From the NCBI GenBank assembly GCA_023247235.1, contig JAHFGW010000004.1:1-46896 (forward strand): a stretch of DNA of 46,896 nt, written 5' to 3'. This DNA comes from Candidatus Omnitrophota bacterium. GTDB taxonomy: Bacteria > Omnitrophota > Gorgyraeia > Aquiviventales > Aquiviventaceae. The notes under the pieces are model-generated. The model was not told the DNA's origin, did not search any database, and worked only from the letters and a program-made list of their open reading frames with translations. The position numbers and the translations under genes are program-made. How positions within the stretch are numbered: the stretch's first letter is position 1; every line of letters starts with the position of its first letter. Below are positions 7,032 to 15,593 of this stretch, in pieces.

Positions 7032-8192
7032 TCATCGGCGACCCAGCGAACGCGCGGAGCGTATCTCGAGCAATCTCTTGCGGTCGGCCTGAGCCAGCGC
7101 CATCCGCAGATCGGAGGACCGGCTGGCCTTCAGGATCAGCGCGCAGGCGACCAGGTTCATCACGGTCGCGGTGCCCCCGTAGGAAATGAAGGGGAGCGGC
7201 AGGCCCTTGGTCGGCAACAGGCCGGTGACGACCGCCATGTTGACCAACGCTTCCATGCCAATCAGCGCCACCAGCCCGCAGATGAGGTACTTGCTGAACG
7301 CATCTTCGGCCAGCATCGCCAGGCGGAAGCCGCACAGGACGAGCAACGCGAAGAGGGCCATGATGGCGGTCGTGCCGAGCAACCCCAGCTCCTCGCCGAT
7401 GATCGCGAAGATGAAGTCCGTGTGGACCCCCGGCAAGTAGAAGAGCTTTTGGAGCGAGCCGCCCAGGCCGTGGCCGATGAGGCCGCCCCGGGCGAGCGCG
7501 AAATAGGACTGCAGGATTTGATACCCGGCGCCGCCCGGATCTTGCCAGGGATTCAGAAACACCAAGAGCCGCTGCCGTCGATATTCGGCGCCCGCCACGA
7601 GCAAGACGAAGACCGCGGCAGCGACCGCGGCGACCAGGGCGACATGTTGCCAGCGCGCGCGGGCCACCAGGAGCATCACCAAGACAGTCCCGCCCATCAC
7701 GACGGCGGTGCCCAAATCCGGCTGCAGCAGCACCAGCCCGGCTCCCACCCCTGTCACCAGCAAGGGCGGCAGCACGCCCTGCCAGAAATCGCGGATCCAG
7801 GCCCGCTTGCGGGCCATGACATCGGCGAGATACAGCACCAGCGCCAACTGGGCGATCTCGGACGGCTGGAAACTCCAGCGGCCGAGCCGAAACCATCGGC
7901 GCGCCCCGCCCGCCTCATGACCGAGCAGGAAGACGATCACCAACAAGCACAGGCTCCCGAACACGATCCATTTCGCCCAAGCCCGGACCGTCGGATACGG
8001 CACCAGCAGGCACCCCATGCCCAGGCCCAGGCCCAGCAAGGTCGCCACGACATGCCGGGTGAGGAAATAGAAGTCCTGCCCATACGTCTGCCGCCCGGCC
8101 ATGGCGCTGGCGGAATACACCGCCACTAGACCAAGCCCCACGAGGGCTGCGATGACCACCAGAAGCACCTGCCGCAAGTGCTGCGCCCTCAT
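7032..8192 (-). CDS. ftsW: SEDS-family peptidoglycan glycosyltransferase FtsW
   Basis: 386 aa polytopic membrane protein with about ten hydrophobic segments. FtsW polymerises lipid II at the septum together with FtsI. Family marks: YGQDFYFLTRH near the N-terminus, the loop GLIGHGLGGSLQKLFYLPGV then HTDFIFAIIGEELG, and the signature NMAVVTGLLPTKGLPLPFISYGGT split across the last membrane segments. The ATG at 8192 overlaps the murD stop as ATGA, preserved even though the murD tail carries a repeat insertion. Septal role inferred from its place in the dcw cluster rather than a rod locus. Confidence 0.94.
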   Translation of the reverse strand: MRAQHLRQVLLVVIAALVGLGLVAVYSASAMAGRQTYGQDFYFLTRHVVATLLGLGLGMGCLLVPYPTVRAWAKWIVFGSLCLLVIVFLLGHEAGGARRWFRLGRWSFQPSEIAQLALVLYLADVMARKRAWIRDFWQGVLPPLLVTGVGAGLVLLQPDLGTAVVMGGTVLVMLLVARARWQHVALVAAVAAAVFVLLVAGAEYRRQRLLVFLNPWQDPGGAGYQILQSYFALARGGLIGHGLGGSLQKLFYLPGVHTDFIFAIIGEELGLLGTTAIMALFALLVLCGFRLAMLAEDAFSKYLICGLVALIGMEALVNMAVVTGLLPTKGLPLPFISYGGTATVMNLVACALILKASRSSDLRMALAQADRKRLLEIRSARSLGRR

Positions 8193-9655
8193 CTGTACGA
8201 CAGCGCTCCAGGCTCGTGGTTCGCGGCTCGTGGCTCGTCCTCTTGCCTCGAGCCTCCAGCCTCCCCGGCCCGCCCCTGACTAGGGCCGGGGCGGGCGAGC
8301 CTCCAGCCCACCGGCGATGGGTCCGTTCCGTTTAGCCGGTGGACGATGGCCTTGAACGCGCGGCCGCGCTCCTCAAAGTCCCGGAACATGTCGAAGCTGG
8401 CGCAGGCTGGCGAAAAGAGCACCGTATCCCCCGGGTGCGCCAGCGCCATCGCCTCGCGGATCGCCGCCTCCAGCGTCGAGGCTTCGCGCAGCTTCTCGCT
8501 CGGCCCCAGCACCAGGCGCAGCCGCGCTCGCGACTCGCCGATCAAGACGATGCCGCGAATCCGCTCTTCGCGAAGCACCATCGCCAGCGGCTCGAAGTCC
8601 AGCCCTTTGTCGCGTCCGCCCAGGATCACCACCAGGGGACCGCGCGCTTGCTGCAGCGCGAACACGAGGCTGTCGGGCGTTGTCGATTTGGAGTCGTTCA
8701 CATACGTCACGCCATGGATCCGCCCCACCGGTTCGCGCCGGTGTTCCAGCCCGCGGAACGTGCGGATGACCTGCCAGGTCAGCGGATCCGGCACGCCCAA
8801 GATCCGGCAGGTTTGCAGCACGGCCTGGGCATTGTCCCCAAGCGCCGTCTGCGTGTGCTCGCTCAGCCGCGCCCAGGGCGGATTGGTCCGGTTCTCCCCG
8901 AACCACACCACCTGCGCCCGCACGCCCTTGGCCAGCCCGGCGACCAGCGGGTCTCGCCCGTTGAAGACCGCCCAGTCGCGCGCGGTCTGCTGTTGGAACA
9001 AGCGGGCCTTCGCCTGGATATAGGCCTCGCGCTGACCGTGCCGATCGAGGTGGTTGGTTCCCAGGTTGAGCAGCACGCCGATCGCGGGCCGGAAGGTGTC
9101 GCACCGGATCAACTGAAACGAACTCACTTCTACCACCGCCAGGCTCTGGGGCGTCAGCTGGTCGATCACGGCGCTGAAGGGTAGGCCGAGATTGCCGCAG
9201 GCGATAGCCGGCCGCCCGGTGGCGCGCACGACCTGCGCGAGCATGGTGACGACGGAGCTCTTTCCGTTGGTCCCGGTCACCGCGACCACGGACGCAGGAC
9301 AGAACCGAAAGGCCAGCTCGATCTCACTGATGATGGGCAGCCCGCGGCGCGCGGCCCATTGAATCGGCGCGACGAGTTCGGCCAAGCCGGGGCTGACGAC
9401 CACCAGGTCGCTGCGCTCGATCAGGGCTTCCGTGTGGCCGCCCAGCTCGACGGTTTCAACCCCCTGCGCGCGCAGCGCGGCGCCGGCTTCTTCAAGCGCC
9501 GCATGCCGCCCGGCATCCGTGACGCTGACGCGGCATCCTGCGCGGCAGAGGAGCCGCGCGGCCGCCTGGCCGCTGCGGCCCAGGCCCACGACGGCGACCC
9601 GACGCCCTTTCCATGGAGCGCCGGCCGCGCCGTGGCGTAGGCTGCGCGAGGTCAT
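8189..9655 (-). CDS. murD: UDP-N-acetylmuramoylalanine--D-glutamate ligase MurD, repeat-extended C-terminus
   Basis: 488 aa against the usual ~450. Second Mur ligase, adding D-glutamate. Visible: VAVVGLGRSGQAAARLL at the N-terminus, P-loop VVAVTGTNGKSSV, the LGTNHLDRHG block, YVNDSKSTTPDS, and the C-terminal FSPACASFDMFRDFEERG followed by AFKAIVHRL, where homologues normally end. The remaining ~45 residues are encoded by a heptanucleotide array (8211-8265) and a GC hairpin (8263-8296) and look like an in-frame extension. ATG at 9655 overlaps the mraY stop as ATGA; the longer upstream frame is the complement of mraY coding. Confidence 0.93.
   Translation of the reverse strand: MTSRSLRHGAAGAPWKGRRVAVVGLGRSGQAAARLLCRAGCRVSVTDAGRHAALEEAGAALRAQGVETVELGGHTEALIERSDLVVVSPGLAELVAPIQWAARRGLPIISEIELAFRFCPASVVAVTGTNGKSSVVTMLAQVVRATGRPAIACGNLGLPFSAVIDQLTPQSLAVVEVSSFQLIRCDTFRPAIGVLLNLGTNHLDRHGQREAYIQAKARLFQQQTARDWAVFNGRDPLVAGLAKGVRAQVVWFGENRTNPPWARLSEHTQTALGDNAQAVLQTCRILGVPDPLTWQVIRTFRGLEHRREPVGRIHGVTYVNDSKSTTPDSLVFALQQARGPLVVILGGRDKGLDFEPLAMVLREERIRGIVLIGESRARLRLVLGPSEKLREASTLEAAIREAMALAHPGDTVLFSPACASFDMFRDFEERGRAFKAIVHRLNGTDPSPVGWRLARPGPSQGRAGEAGGSRQEDEPRAANHEPGALSYR
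8211..8265. repeat. Bipartite heptanucleotide array encoding the MurD tail
   Basis: On the plus strand: GGCTCGT, GGTTCGC, GGCTCGT, GGCTCGT (8211-8238), spacer CCTCTTG, then CCTCGAG, CCTCCAG and a partial CCTCC. Same family as the arrays at 42530-42591 (gspJ) and 43895-43974 (gspG). On the minus strand it is read through as MurD residues EAGGSRQEDEPRAANHEPGA. Confidence 0.9.
8263..8296. repeat. GC-rich hairpin adjoining the MurD-tail array
   Basis: CCCCGGCCC (8263-8271) pairs with GGGCCGGGG (8283-8291); alternatively GCCCGCCCC (8268-8276) pairs with GGGGCGGGC (8288-8296). The two 9-bp perfect foldings are mutually exclusive. Lies within the MurD C-terminal extension and resembles the hairpin at 3550-3574. 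Confidence 0.75.
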
Positions 9656-10635
9656 GGGAGTGCCGTGAAACCCAAGGCGGCCAGGAGCAGGCCGGCAATC
9701 CAGAAGCGCACGATCAGTTTCGGCTCGCTGACCCCGCCCAGGTGAAAATGATGGTGCAGCGGGGCCACGCGGAAGATGCGCCGCTTGTTGCGCCACTGGT
9801 ACGAGGCGACCTGCAGGATCACGGAGATCGCCTCGCACACAAACACGCCGCCGATGATGAGCAACCATAGGGACGCGCGCGAGAGCAGCGCGATGGATCC
9901 CACCGCCGCGCCCAAGCCCAAGGCGCCGACATCGCCGAGAAACACCGAGGCGGGAAAGCTGTTGAACCACAGGAATCCCACGCAGGCCCCGGCCAGCCCT
10001 GCGCACCATGGGACCAGGGCACGAGAGCGCGGATCCGCCAGCGCCCAGATCCCCAGGCCCATCAGCGCCAGCGCGACGCAGCCCGTGGCCAAGCCGTCCA
10101 TGCCATCCGTGAGGTTCACGGCATGCGCGCAACCCGCCACGACCAGCATGGCGAATGGAATCCAGCCCCAGCCCACGTCCAGCGTGCGGTGCACCCACGG
10201 CAGCTCGACCACGCGCCCGCGAGGATCGGCCAGCGCCCCGGCGCCGACCCACGCGCCCACACAGAGCGCGATGGCCAGTTTAGGGAGCGCGGGAAGGCCC
10301 GAGGCGTTCGGCCGACGGAATTTCAGCAGATCATCCAGGAAGCCGACGCCGCCGATGAGCAGGACCGCGGACAGCACCAGCCACCCATCGGGATGGCTTA
10401 CGCCGCCGGCGAGGATGGCCATGGCGCCGCCCACGCCCAACAGGAGGAGGCCGCCCATGGTCGGAGTGCCCTGCTTGGCTTGCTGGTAGGGTAACAGCGG
10501 CGGGCAATCTTCGTAGCGGGCCGGCTGCACGCACCTGGCACGGGCCAGCCATCGCGTGGCCTGGCGGCCGATACACAGACAGACCCCCGCACTGCCCAGG
10601 AAGACCAGGGCAGCCTCGCGTAACGCGTGCGTCGT
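9652..10635 (-). CDS. mraY: Phospho-MurNAc-pentapeptide transferase MraY (non-canonical start)
   Basis: About 327 aa. Polytopic inner-membrane enzyme that transfers phospho-MurNAc-pentapeptide to undecaprenyl phosphate, giving lipid I. Visible: KQGTPTMGG, the aspartate motif NLTDGMDGLATG, FLGDVGALGLGAAVGS, and the C-terminal HHHFHLGGVSEPKLIVRFW. The first ATG/GTG/TTG in frame after the murF stop is GTG at 10530, which would delete the first membrane segment (EAALVFLGSAGVCLCI). The frame is open back to the murF stop; GGAG ends at 10642 and the candidate starts at usable distance are ATA (10636-10638) or ACG (10633-10635). I place the start at 10635 tentatively. ATGA overlap with murD. Confidence 0.85.
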   Translation of the reverse strand, partial: TTHALREAALVFLGSAGVCLCIGRQATRWLARARCVQPARYEDCPPLLPYQQAKQGTPTMGGLLLLGVGGAMAILAGGVSHPDGWLVLSAVLLIGGVGFLDDLLKFRRPNASGLPALPKLAIALCVGAWVGAGALADPRGRVVELPWVHRTLDVGWGWIPFAMLVVAGCAHAVNLTDGMDGLATGCVALALMGLGIWALADPRSRALVPWCAGLAGACVGFLWFNSFPASVFLGDVGALGLGAAVGSIALLSRASLWLLIIGGVFVCEAISVILQVASYQWRNKRRIFRVAPLHHHFHLGGVSEPKLIVRFWIAGLLLAALGFTALP

Positions 10636-12074
10636 TATGATCTCCGCGACCGCTGGACGAGAAACTCCGCGACCTGTTCCAAATGCAGCCGCCGTGATCC
10701 CTTCACGAGGACTCCGTCTCCGCGTCGCAAGATGGACGGCAATCCGTGGAGCAACTCATCCACTGTCCGATAGGTGGTGATGCCGGCCGGCGTGGACCGG
10801 CGGGTATCCTGCACGCCGCGCGCCACGTGATCGGCATACTCTCCCACCGCGATAATCTCGTCGATGCCCAGCTGCGTCGCCAACCGCCCGATGGCCTCAT
10901 GGGCGGCGGGCGCGAACGAGCCCAGTTCCAGCATGTCGCCCATGATGGCGATCCGGCGCCTGGCCTGGATATCCCGCAGCATCTCCAGCGCCCGAGCGAA
11001 GGACAGCGGGTTGGCGTTGTAGCAGTCGTTCAGAATCGTCACGCCGTCGCAGCGCACCACCTCCGAGCGAAGCGGCAAAGGCAGGAAGGACGTCAGTCTG
11101 GCGCGCGCCGTCTCCAAGGGGATGCCCATGGCCCAGGCGCAGGCCAGCGCGGCGAGCGCGTTCTCGACGTTGTGGTAGCCCAGGAGGGGCACGAGGAACT
11201 GCTGGGCTCGATCCCGCAGGCGGATCGCCATGCCCGTGGGCGTCTTGACGGTCCGCCGGTCATTGGGCATGTCCACGCTGCGGACATCGACCGCCTGGAT
11301 GTCGCAGCGCTCGGTGCTGCCAAAATAGACGGTGCGCACGCGAGGCGGGAGGTAGTTCCGCGCCTCCAGGCAGACGTCGAGTTGATCGCCGGGCAGCACG
11401 GCCGAGCCATCGGCCGGCAGCTCCTCCAGGAGCGACAGCTTTTCCTGCAGCACATCCATGAGCGAGCCGAAGTACTCCAAATGCGCCGGGCCGACGTTCG
11501 TGATGACCGAGACGGTCGGCTGCGCGATCGACGCGAGGTACGCGATTTCGCCCGGATGGTTCGTGCCGAGCTCGACCACGGCCATCTCGTGCTGGTCGCT
11601 CAGCTCCAGGAGCGCCATGGGCAGCCCGATATGATTGTTCTGCGTGCCGGGATTCTTGAGGACGACTTGGGGGCCACCGAGCAGATGCGCGATCAGATCT
11701 TTCGTCGTCGTCTTGCCGCAGGAGCCGGTAATCGCCACGAGCGGGATGTCGAAGCGCTGGCGATGATACGACGCCACATCGCCCAGCCCCTGCGCGGTGT
11801 CCTCCACCACGATCGTCGGCACGCTGCGAGCCCCGTTGGTGCAGGCCGACAGGTCCGAGACGATGAGACAGCCGGCCCCGCGATGGACCGCTTCGCTGAC
11901 AAACCGATGCCCGTCAAATCGCTGGCCGCGCAGCGCGACGAAGGCCTGCCCCGGCTGCAGGCGGCGGGAGTCGATCGCGATGCCCGTGACGCTGCCCGTG
12001 CCGTCTGAGTGTTGCAGGCGGCCTTGGGTGGCTTGGACCAAGGCGTCAATCGTCCAACGCGGTGCTGGTGGCAT
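10635..12074 (-). CDS. murF: UDP-MurNAc-tripeptide--D-Ala-D-Ala ligase MurF
   Basis: 479 aa, usual length. Last cytoplasmic Mur ligase; attaches the D-Ala-D-Ala made by Ddl. Visible: IAIDSRRLQPGQAFVALRG in the N-terminal domain, P-loop ITGSCGKTTTKD near residue 106, GTNHPGEIAYL, NVGPAHLEYFGS, and ILNDCYNANPLSF plus GDMLELG in the C-terminal part. ATG at 12074 is preferred; a TTG at 12092 overlapping the murE stop would add six residues. It lies between murE and mraY in standard order. Confidence 0.94.
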   Translation of the reverse strand: MPPAPRWTIDALVQATQGRLQHSDGTGSVTGIAIDSRRLQPGQAFVALRGQRFDGHRFVSEAVHRGAGCLIVSDLSACTNGARSVPTIVVEDTAQGLGDVASYHRQRFDIPLVAITGSCGKTTTKDLIAHLLGGPQVVLKNPGTQNNHIGLPMALLELSDQHEMAVVELGTNHPGEIAYLASIAQPTVSVITNVGPAHLEYFGSLMDVLQEKLSLLEELPADGSAVLPGDQLDVCLEARNYLPPRVRTVYFGSTERCDIQAVDVRSVDMPNDRRTVKTPTGMAIRLRDRAQQFLVPLLGYHNVENALAALACAWAMGIPLETARARLTSFLPLPLRSEVVRCDGVTILNDCYNANPLSFARALEMLRDIQARRRIAIMGDMLELGSFAPAAHEAIGRLATQLGIDEIIAVGEYADHVARGVQDTRRSTPAGITTYRTVDELLHGLPSILRRGDGVLVKGSRRLHLEQVAEFLVQRSRRS

Positions 12075-12088
12075 GTGTGGGCCGAGCG

Positions 12089-13555
12089 TCAAATCGCGAC
12101 GCTCTGTCGGCTGTTGAACACTCGTTCCACCACGTCACGGTCTGAGAACGGCACCGTGACATGGTCAAACACCTGATACGTCTCATGGCCTTTGCCGGCG
12201 ATCAAGACGGTGTCATGCGGCTGCGCCAGCGCCAGGGCGGCGGCGATGGCCTGCTCTCGATCCGGCACGATTTGATACTGCTGGAAGCTCGGCGCGAACC
12301 CGGATTGGATCTGCCGGATGATCTGCTCCGGGGTTTCTCGGCGCGGGTTGTCCGACGTCAGGATGACATGGTCGGCCAGCAGGCTGGCCATGCGCCCCAT
12401 GATGGGCCGCTTGGTCCCGTCCCGATTCCCGCCGCAGCCGAACACCACCAGCACCCGTCCCCGCGTCAGCTCCCGCAGGGAGAGCAGGACCAGCCGCAAC
12501 GCATCCGAGGTGTGGGCGTAGTCGATCAGGACGCGAATCCCCGCATCGTTGGGCACGACGTCCATGCGTCCGGGCACCGGCGGCAGTTCTGCCAGGCCCA
12601 GCTGAATCGCCGAGGGCGCAATCCCGTGCGCCAACAACGTCGCAGCGGCCGCCGCGACGTTGTAGGCGTTATGCCGGCCTAGCAGCGGCGTCGAGAGCGG
12701 CAGGATGCCCCAGGGGGACTCGAGCGTCAGCATGATGCCGTCCCAGCTGCATTCCACATGGCGGACCCGCACGCGGGAGGCCTGCTCCAGGCCGTACGTG
12801 ACGACGGAGCGCATCGGCAGCGTCTCGGCTAAGGTGCGGCCGAAACTATCATCGACATTCAGGACCGCGTAGCCGTCCGGACGGAGCTGGTCAAAGAGCT
12901 TGCGCTTGGCGGCGGCATACGCCTCGATCGTCTTGTGATAGTCCAAATGGTCCGAGCCGAGGTTGGCGAAAATGCCCGCCGCGAAGTGCAGGCGGGCCAC
13001 GCGGCCTTGCGCGAGCGCGTGGGAGGACACTTCCATCGCGCACCACTCGATGCCCTCGGCAACCATTTGCGCGAAATACCGCTGCAGCTCAAGCGGGCCC
13101 GGCGTGGTATTGGTTGACGGCACGGTGCGCTGGCCAATCTGATACACGATGGTTCCCAGCAGCCCCGCGCGCTCGCCGGCCGCCTGCAGGATGGCTTTCA
13201 GCAGATACGTAATGGTCGTCTTGCCGTTGGTGCCGGTCACGCCAAGGAGCTTCAGCCGTTTCGTCGGGTGGCCGTAGAATTTTTCCGCGATCATCGCCAG
13301 CGCCTCCCGCGTATCCCGCACCACCACGCACGGGCAGGCGCGCGGCAGCTGCGCCGGTAGGCGCTCGGCGACGACGGCCGCCGCGCCGCGGCTCACGGCC
13401 TCTTCGATGAACTCGTACCCATCGCGCTCGGCCCCGGGCATGGCGACGAACAGATCGCCCGGCCGGACCTGCTTGGAGTGAGCCGCCACCCCAGCGATTG
13501 GGACGGCGGCGACCGGGGCCGCGGTCACGCCATGGAGCAAATCTCGCAGGGTCAT
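12089..13555 (-). CDS. murE: UDP-MurNAc-L-Ala-D-Glu--meso-2,6-diaminopimelate ligase MurE
   Basis: 488 aa. Third Mur ligase. P-loop GVTGTNGKTTITYLL near residue 110, LGSDHLDYHKT, and the specificity motif DNPR (in LTSDNPRRETPEQI). DNPR indicates meso-diaminopimelate; lysine-adding enzymes carry different residues there. This supports a Gram-negative-type peptide in the peptidoglycan. ATG at 13555 lies 1 base after the ftsI stop; the longer upstream frame is the complement of ftsI. Confidence 0.95.
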   Translation of the reverse strand: MTLRDLLHGVTAAPVAAVPIAGVAAHSKQVRPGDLFVAMPGAERDGYEFIEEAVSRGAAAVVAERLPAQLPRACPCVVVRDTREALAMIAEKFYGHPTKRLKLLGVTGTNGKTTITYLLKAILQAAGERAGLLGTIVYQIGQRTVPSTNTTPGPLELQRYFAQMVAEGIEWCAMEVSSHALAQGRVARLHFAAGIFANLGSDHLDYHKTIEAYAAAKRKLFDQLRPDGYAVLNVDDSFGRTLAETLPMRSVVTYGLEQASRVRVRHVECSWDGIMLTLESPWGILPLSTPLLGRHNAYNVAAAAATLLAHGIAPSAIQLGLAELPPVPGRMDVVPNDAGIRVLIDYAHTSDALRLVLLSLRELTRGRVLVVFGCGGNRDGTKRPIMGRMASLLADHVILTSDNPRRETPEQIIRQIQSGFAPSFQQYQIVPDREQAIAAALALAQPHDTVLIAGKGHETYQVFDHVTVPFSDRDVVERVFNSRQSVAI

Positions 13556-13556
13556 G

Positions 13557-15278
13557 TCACGTCGTCCCGACTGTGCCCGCTGGCTCTCTCCTGGGCAGGG
13601 TCCAGTAGCTAGCGAGCCCTTCCACAATGCGCTGGAACATGGGGGCGGACACCAGCCCGCCATAGTAGGCCGGCCTGGGCTCGTCCATCGCGACCACAAT
13701 GACGAATGACGAGTCAGGTACCGGCCCAAAGCCAGCGAAGGAGGCTACGAAACGGCTGTGGGAGTAGCGGCCGTTCGGCTCAACTTTCTGAGCCGTCCCG
13801 GTTTTACCGGCCACCGTGAGGCCCTGGACTTTCGCCAGCCGGCCGGTACCTGACTCAACGACGTTCACCAACAGTGACTGCACTTGTTTCGCGATTTCGG
13901 GGCGGATCACACGCGGGCCTTCCGGCGGCGCATCCGATCGCACAATCGCGCCCTCCGGCCGTTGGATCCGCTCGACCACATAGGGATGGACGCGCTGGCC
14001 GCCGTTGGCGATGATGGCCATCATGGTGGCCAACTGGATCGGGGTCACGGCCACCTCCTGGCCAATCGGGATGATGAAGCGCGAGAGCTTCGACCATGTG
14101 GCGGTGGGCGCCACCATGCCGGGCACCTCGCCGGGGATGTCGATCCCGCTGCGCTCCCCGAATCCGAACGCGCGCACATAGCGATAGAGCGTGTCCGGGC
14201 TCAGCCGCTGCGCGGCCTTCGACGTGCCAATATTGGACGAATAGGTGATCACATCGCGGAATGACAGGAGACCCAGGGGATGATGGTCATGCAGGACGTG
14301 GCGGCCCACCGTCGGCCAATTCCCTTCTTCGCAGTCCAGCATGTCCTCGGGGCTGACCACGCCTTCTTCAAGGACGGCCGCAGCCGTCACGACTTTGAAA
14401 ACGCTCCCAGGCTCCATCAGGTCCGTCACGGCGCGATTGCGCCGCCGGTCGGCCGACGCCTGGCCGGGATCATTCGGATCGAATGTGGGACGGTTCGCCA
14501 GGGCGAGGATCGCCCCGGTGTGCGGATCCATGACCACCACCGAGCCACCGGCCGCGTGGAAGCGCTCCATGCCCCAGTCCAGCGCTTCCTCCACGACCTG
14601 CTGCACCACCCCGTCGATGGTCAGGACGATATCCGCGCCGTCGAGGGCTTCGGTCTCCTGTGTCCACGAGCCGATGAGCAGATGGCCGCGCGCGTCTCGC
14701 AGCGTGGAGCGCCATCCGGCCTGTCCGCGCAGCATGCCATTGAGCGCCAGCTCAAGGCCCTCGAGCCCGTTCTGATCGATGTTGACGAATCCGAGGAGAT
14801 GGCTCGCGAGCCGTCCGTGGGGATAGAACCGTTTCGGCTCCTCGCGAATCCCGATCCCTTCGGACCGGAGCGGATCGAGGCTCGGGGTCACCCCGGGGTC
14901 AACCTGGCGGGCGACCCAGACGAATCCCTTGGGGCGTTGCAGGCGCTCCCGGACGGTCCTCACGTCGCGCTCGACCAAATGGGCGAGCCGCTGCGCCGTG
15001 GCGGCAGGATTGGACACGTGGCGTGGATTGGCGTAGACGGACGGGGTCAGCACGCTCAGCGCCAGCAGCCGGCCGTTGCGGTCGTAGATGCGCCCGCGCT
15101 GCGGAATGAGCGTCTGCCAGGCGGTGTACTGTTTGTTCGCGGTGGCGGTCAGGCCGCGGGCCCCGAGCACTTGCAGCCACACGCAGCGCCCCCACAGCGT
15201 GGCGAACAGCGCGAGCGCCACGACGAACACGCCGACAATGCGTTCGTTGGTGGTGGCGGTTTTCATCACTTGATTCAC
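13557..15278 (-). CDS. ftsI: Septal peptidoglycan transpeptidase FtsI (PBP3)
   Basis: 573 aa class B penicillin-binding protein. One N-terminal membrane anchor (IVGVFVVALALFATLWG, about 14-30), the dimerisation domain beginning RGRIYDRNGRLLA (61-73), then the transpeptidase: SxxK as EPGSVFK (Ser292, Lys295), SxN as YSSN (347-349) and KTGT at 492-495. It crosslinks peptides in new septal wall, paired with FtsW. All catalytic residues are present. The ATG at 15278 follows the ftsL stop closely; a second ATG four codons in is also possible. No PASTA repeats are present. Confidence 0.95.
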   Translation of the reverse strand: MNQVMKTATTNERIVGVFVVALALFATLWGRCVWLQVLGARGLTATANKQYTAWQTLIPQRGRIYDRNGRLLALSVLTPSVYANPRHVSNPAATAQRLAHLVERDVRTVRERLQRPKGFVWVARQVDPGVTPSLDPLRSEGIGIREEPKRFYPHGRLASHLLGFVNIDQNGLEGLELALNGMLRGQAGWRSTLRDARGHLLIGSWTQETEALDGADIVLTIDGVVQQVVEEALDWGMERFHAAGGSVVVMDPHTGAILALANRPTFDPNDPGQASADRRRNRAVTDLMEPGSVFKVVTAAAVLEEGVVSPEDMLDCEEGNWPTVGRHVLHDHHPLGLLSFRDVITYSSNIGTSKAAQRLSPDTLYRYVRAFGFGERSGIDIPGEVPGMVAPTATWSKLSRFIIPIGQEVAVTPIQLATMMAIIANGGQRVHPYVVERIQRPEGAIVRSDAPPEGPRVIRPEIAKQVQSLLVNVVESGTGRLAKVQGLTVAGKTGTAQKVEPNGRYSHSRFVASFAGFGPVPDSSFVIVVAMDEPRPAYYGGLVSAPMFQRIVEGLASYWTLPRREPAGTVGTT

Positions 15279-15287
15279 TGAATTATG

Positions 15288-15593
15288 TCAATCGCTGACG
15301 TCGCCCTGCGCGACCTGCACGGTGGCGCGCTGGCCTGAGGCGGTGTCCTCGAGCGCCGACCACGCGATCAGCTCAAGCTTGCGCTGCGCGGTCACCTGCG
15401 AGAGATAGACGGGGGATTCCAGCCCGACGACGTCAACCGTCAGCCGCGCGACGTCGGTCCGAGACTGCTCCAAGTGGCTCAACTGCTCTCCCAGCCCATA
15501 GCCTTGGGCGATAATGCGGTGGCGCAGCGACACCTGCAGGAGGCCGCATCCCACGCAGACCGCCACCAGGACCAGCCACCGCGTGAGCTGCAT
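15288..15593 (-). CDS. ftsL: Cell division protein FtsL
   Basis: 101 aa bitopic protein: a short start, one membrane helix (WLVLVAVCVGCGLLQVSL, about 6-23), then a periplasmic coiled-coil region with GLGEQLSHLEQSRTDVARL. Sequence is poorly conserved in this family; the call rests on size, topology and the invariant position between rsmH and ftsI. FtsL with FtsQ (and FtsB, not seen here) activates FtsWI. ATG at 15593 overlaps the rsmH stop as TGATG, suggesting translational coupling. Confidence 0.82.
   Translation of the reverse strand: MQLTRWLVLVAVCVGCGLLQVSLRHRIIAQGYGLGEQLSHLEQSRTDVARLTVDVVGLESPVYLSQVTAQRKLELIAWSALEDTASGQRATVQVAQGDVSD

Noticed and set aside
6345-8129. 594-codon plus-strand frame opposite murG and ftsW
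   Set aside because: Antisense of two clearly conserved membrane-cycle genes; composition (His/Gln/Arg) has no family pattern.
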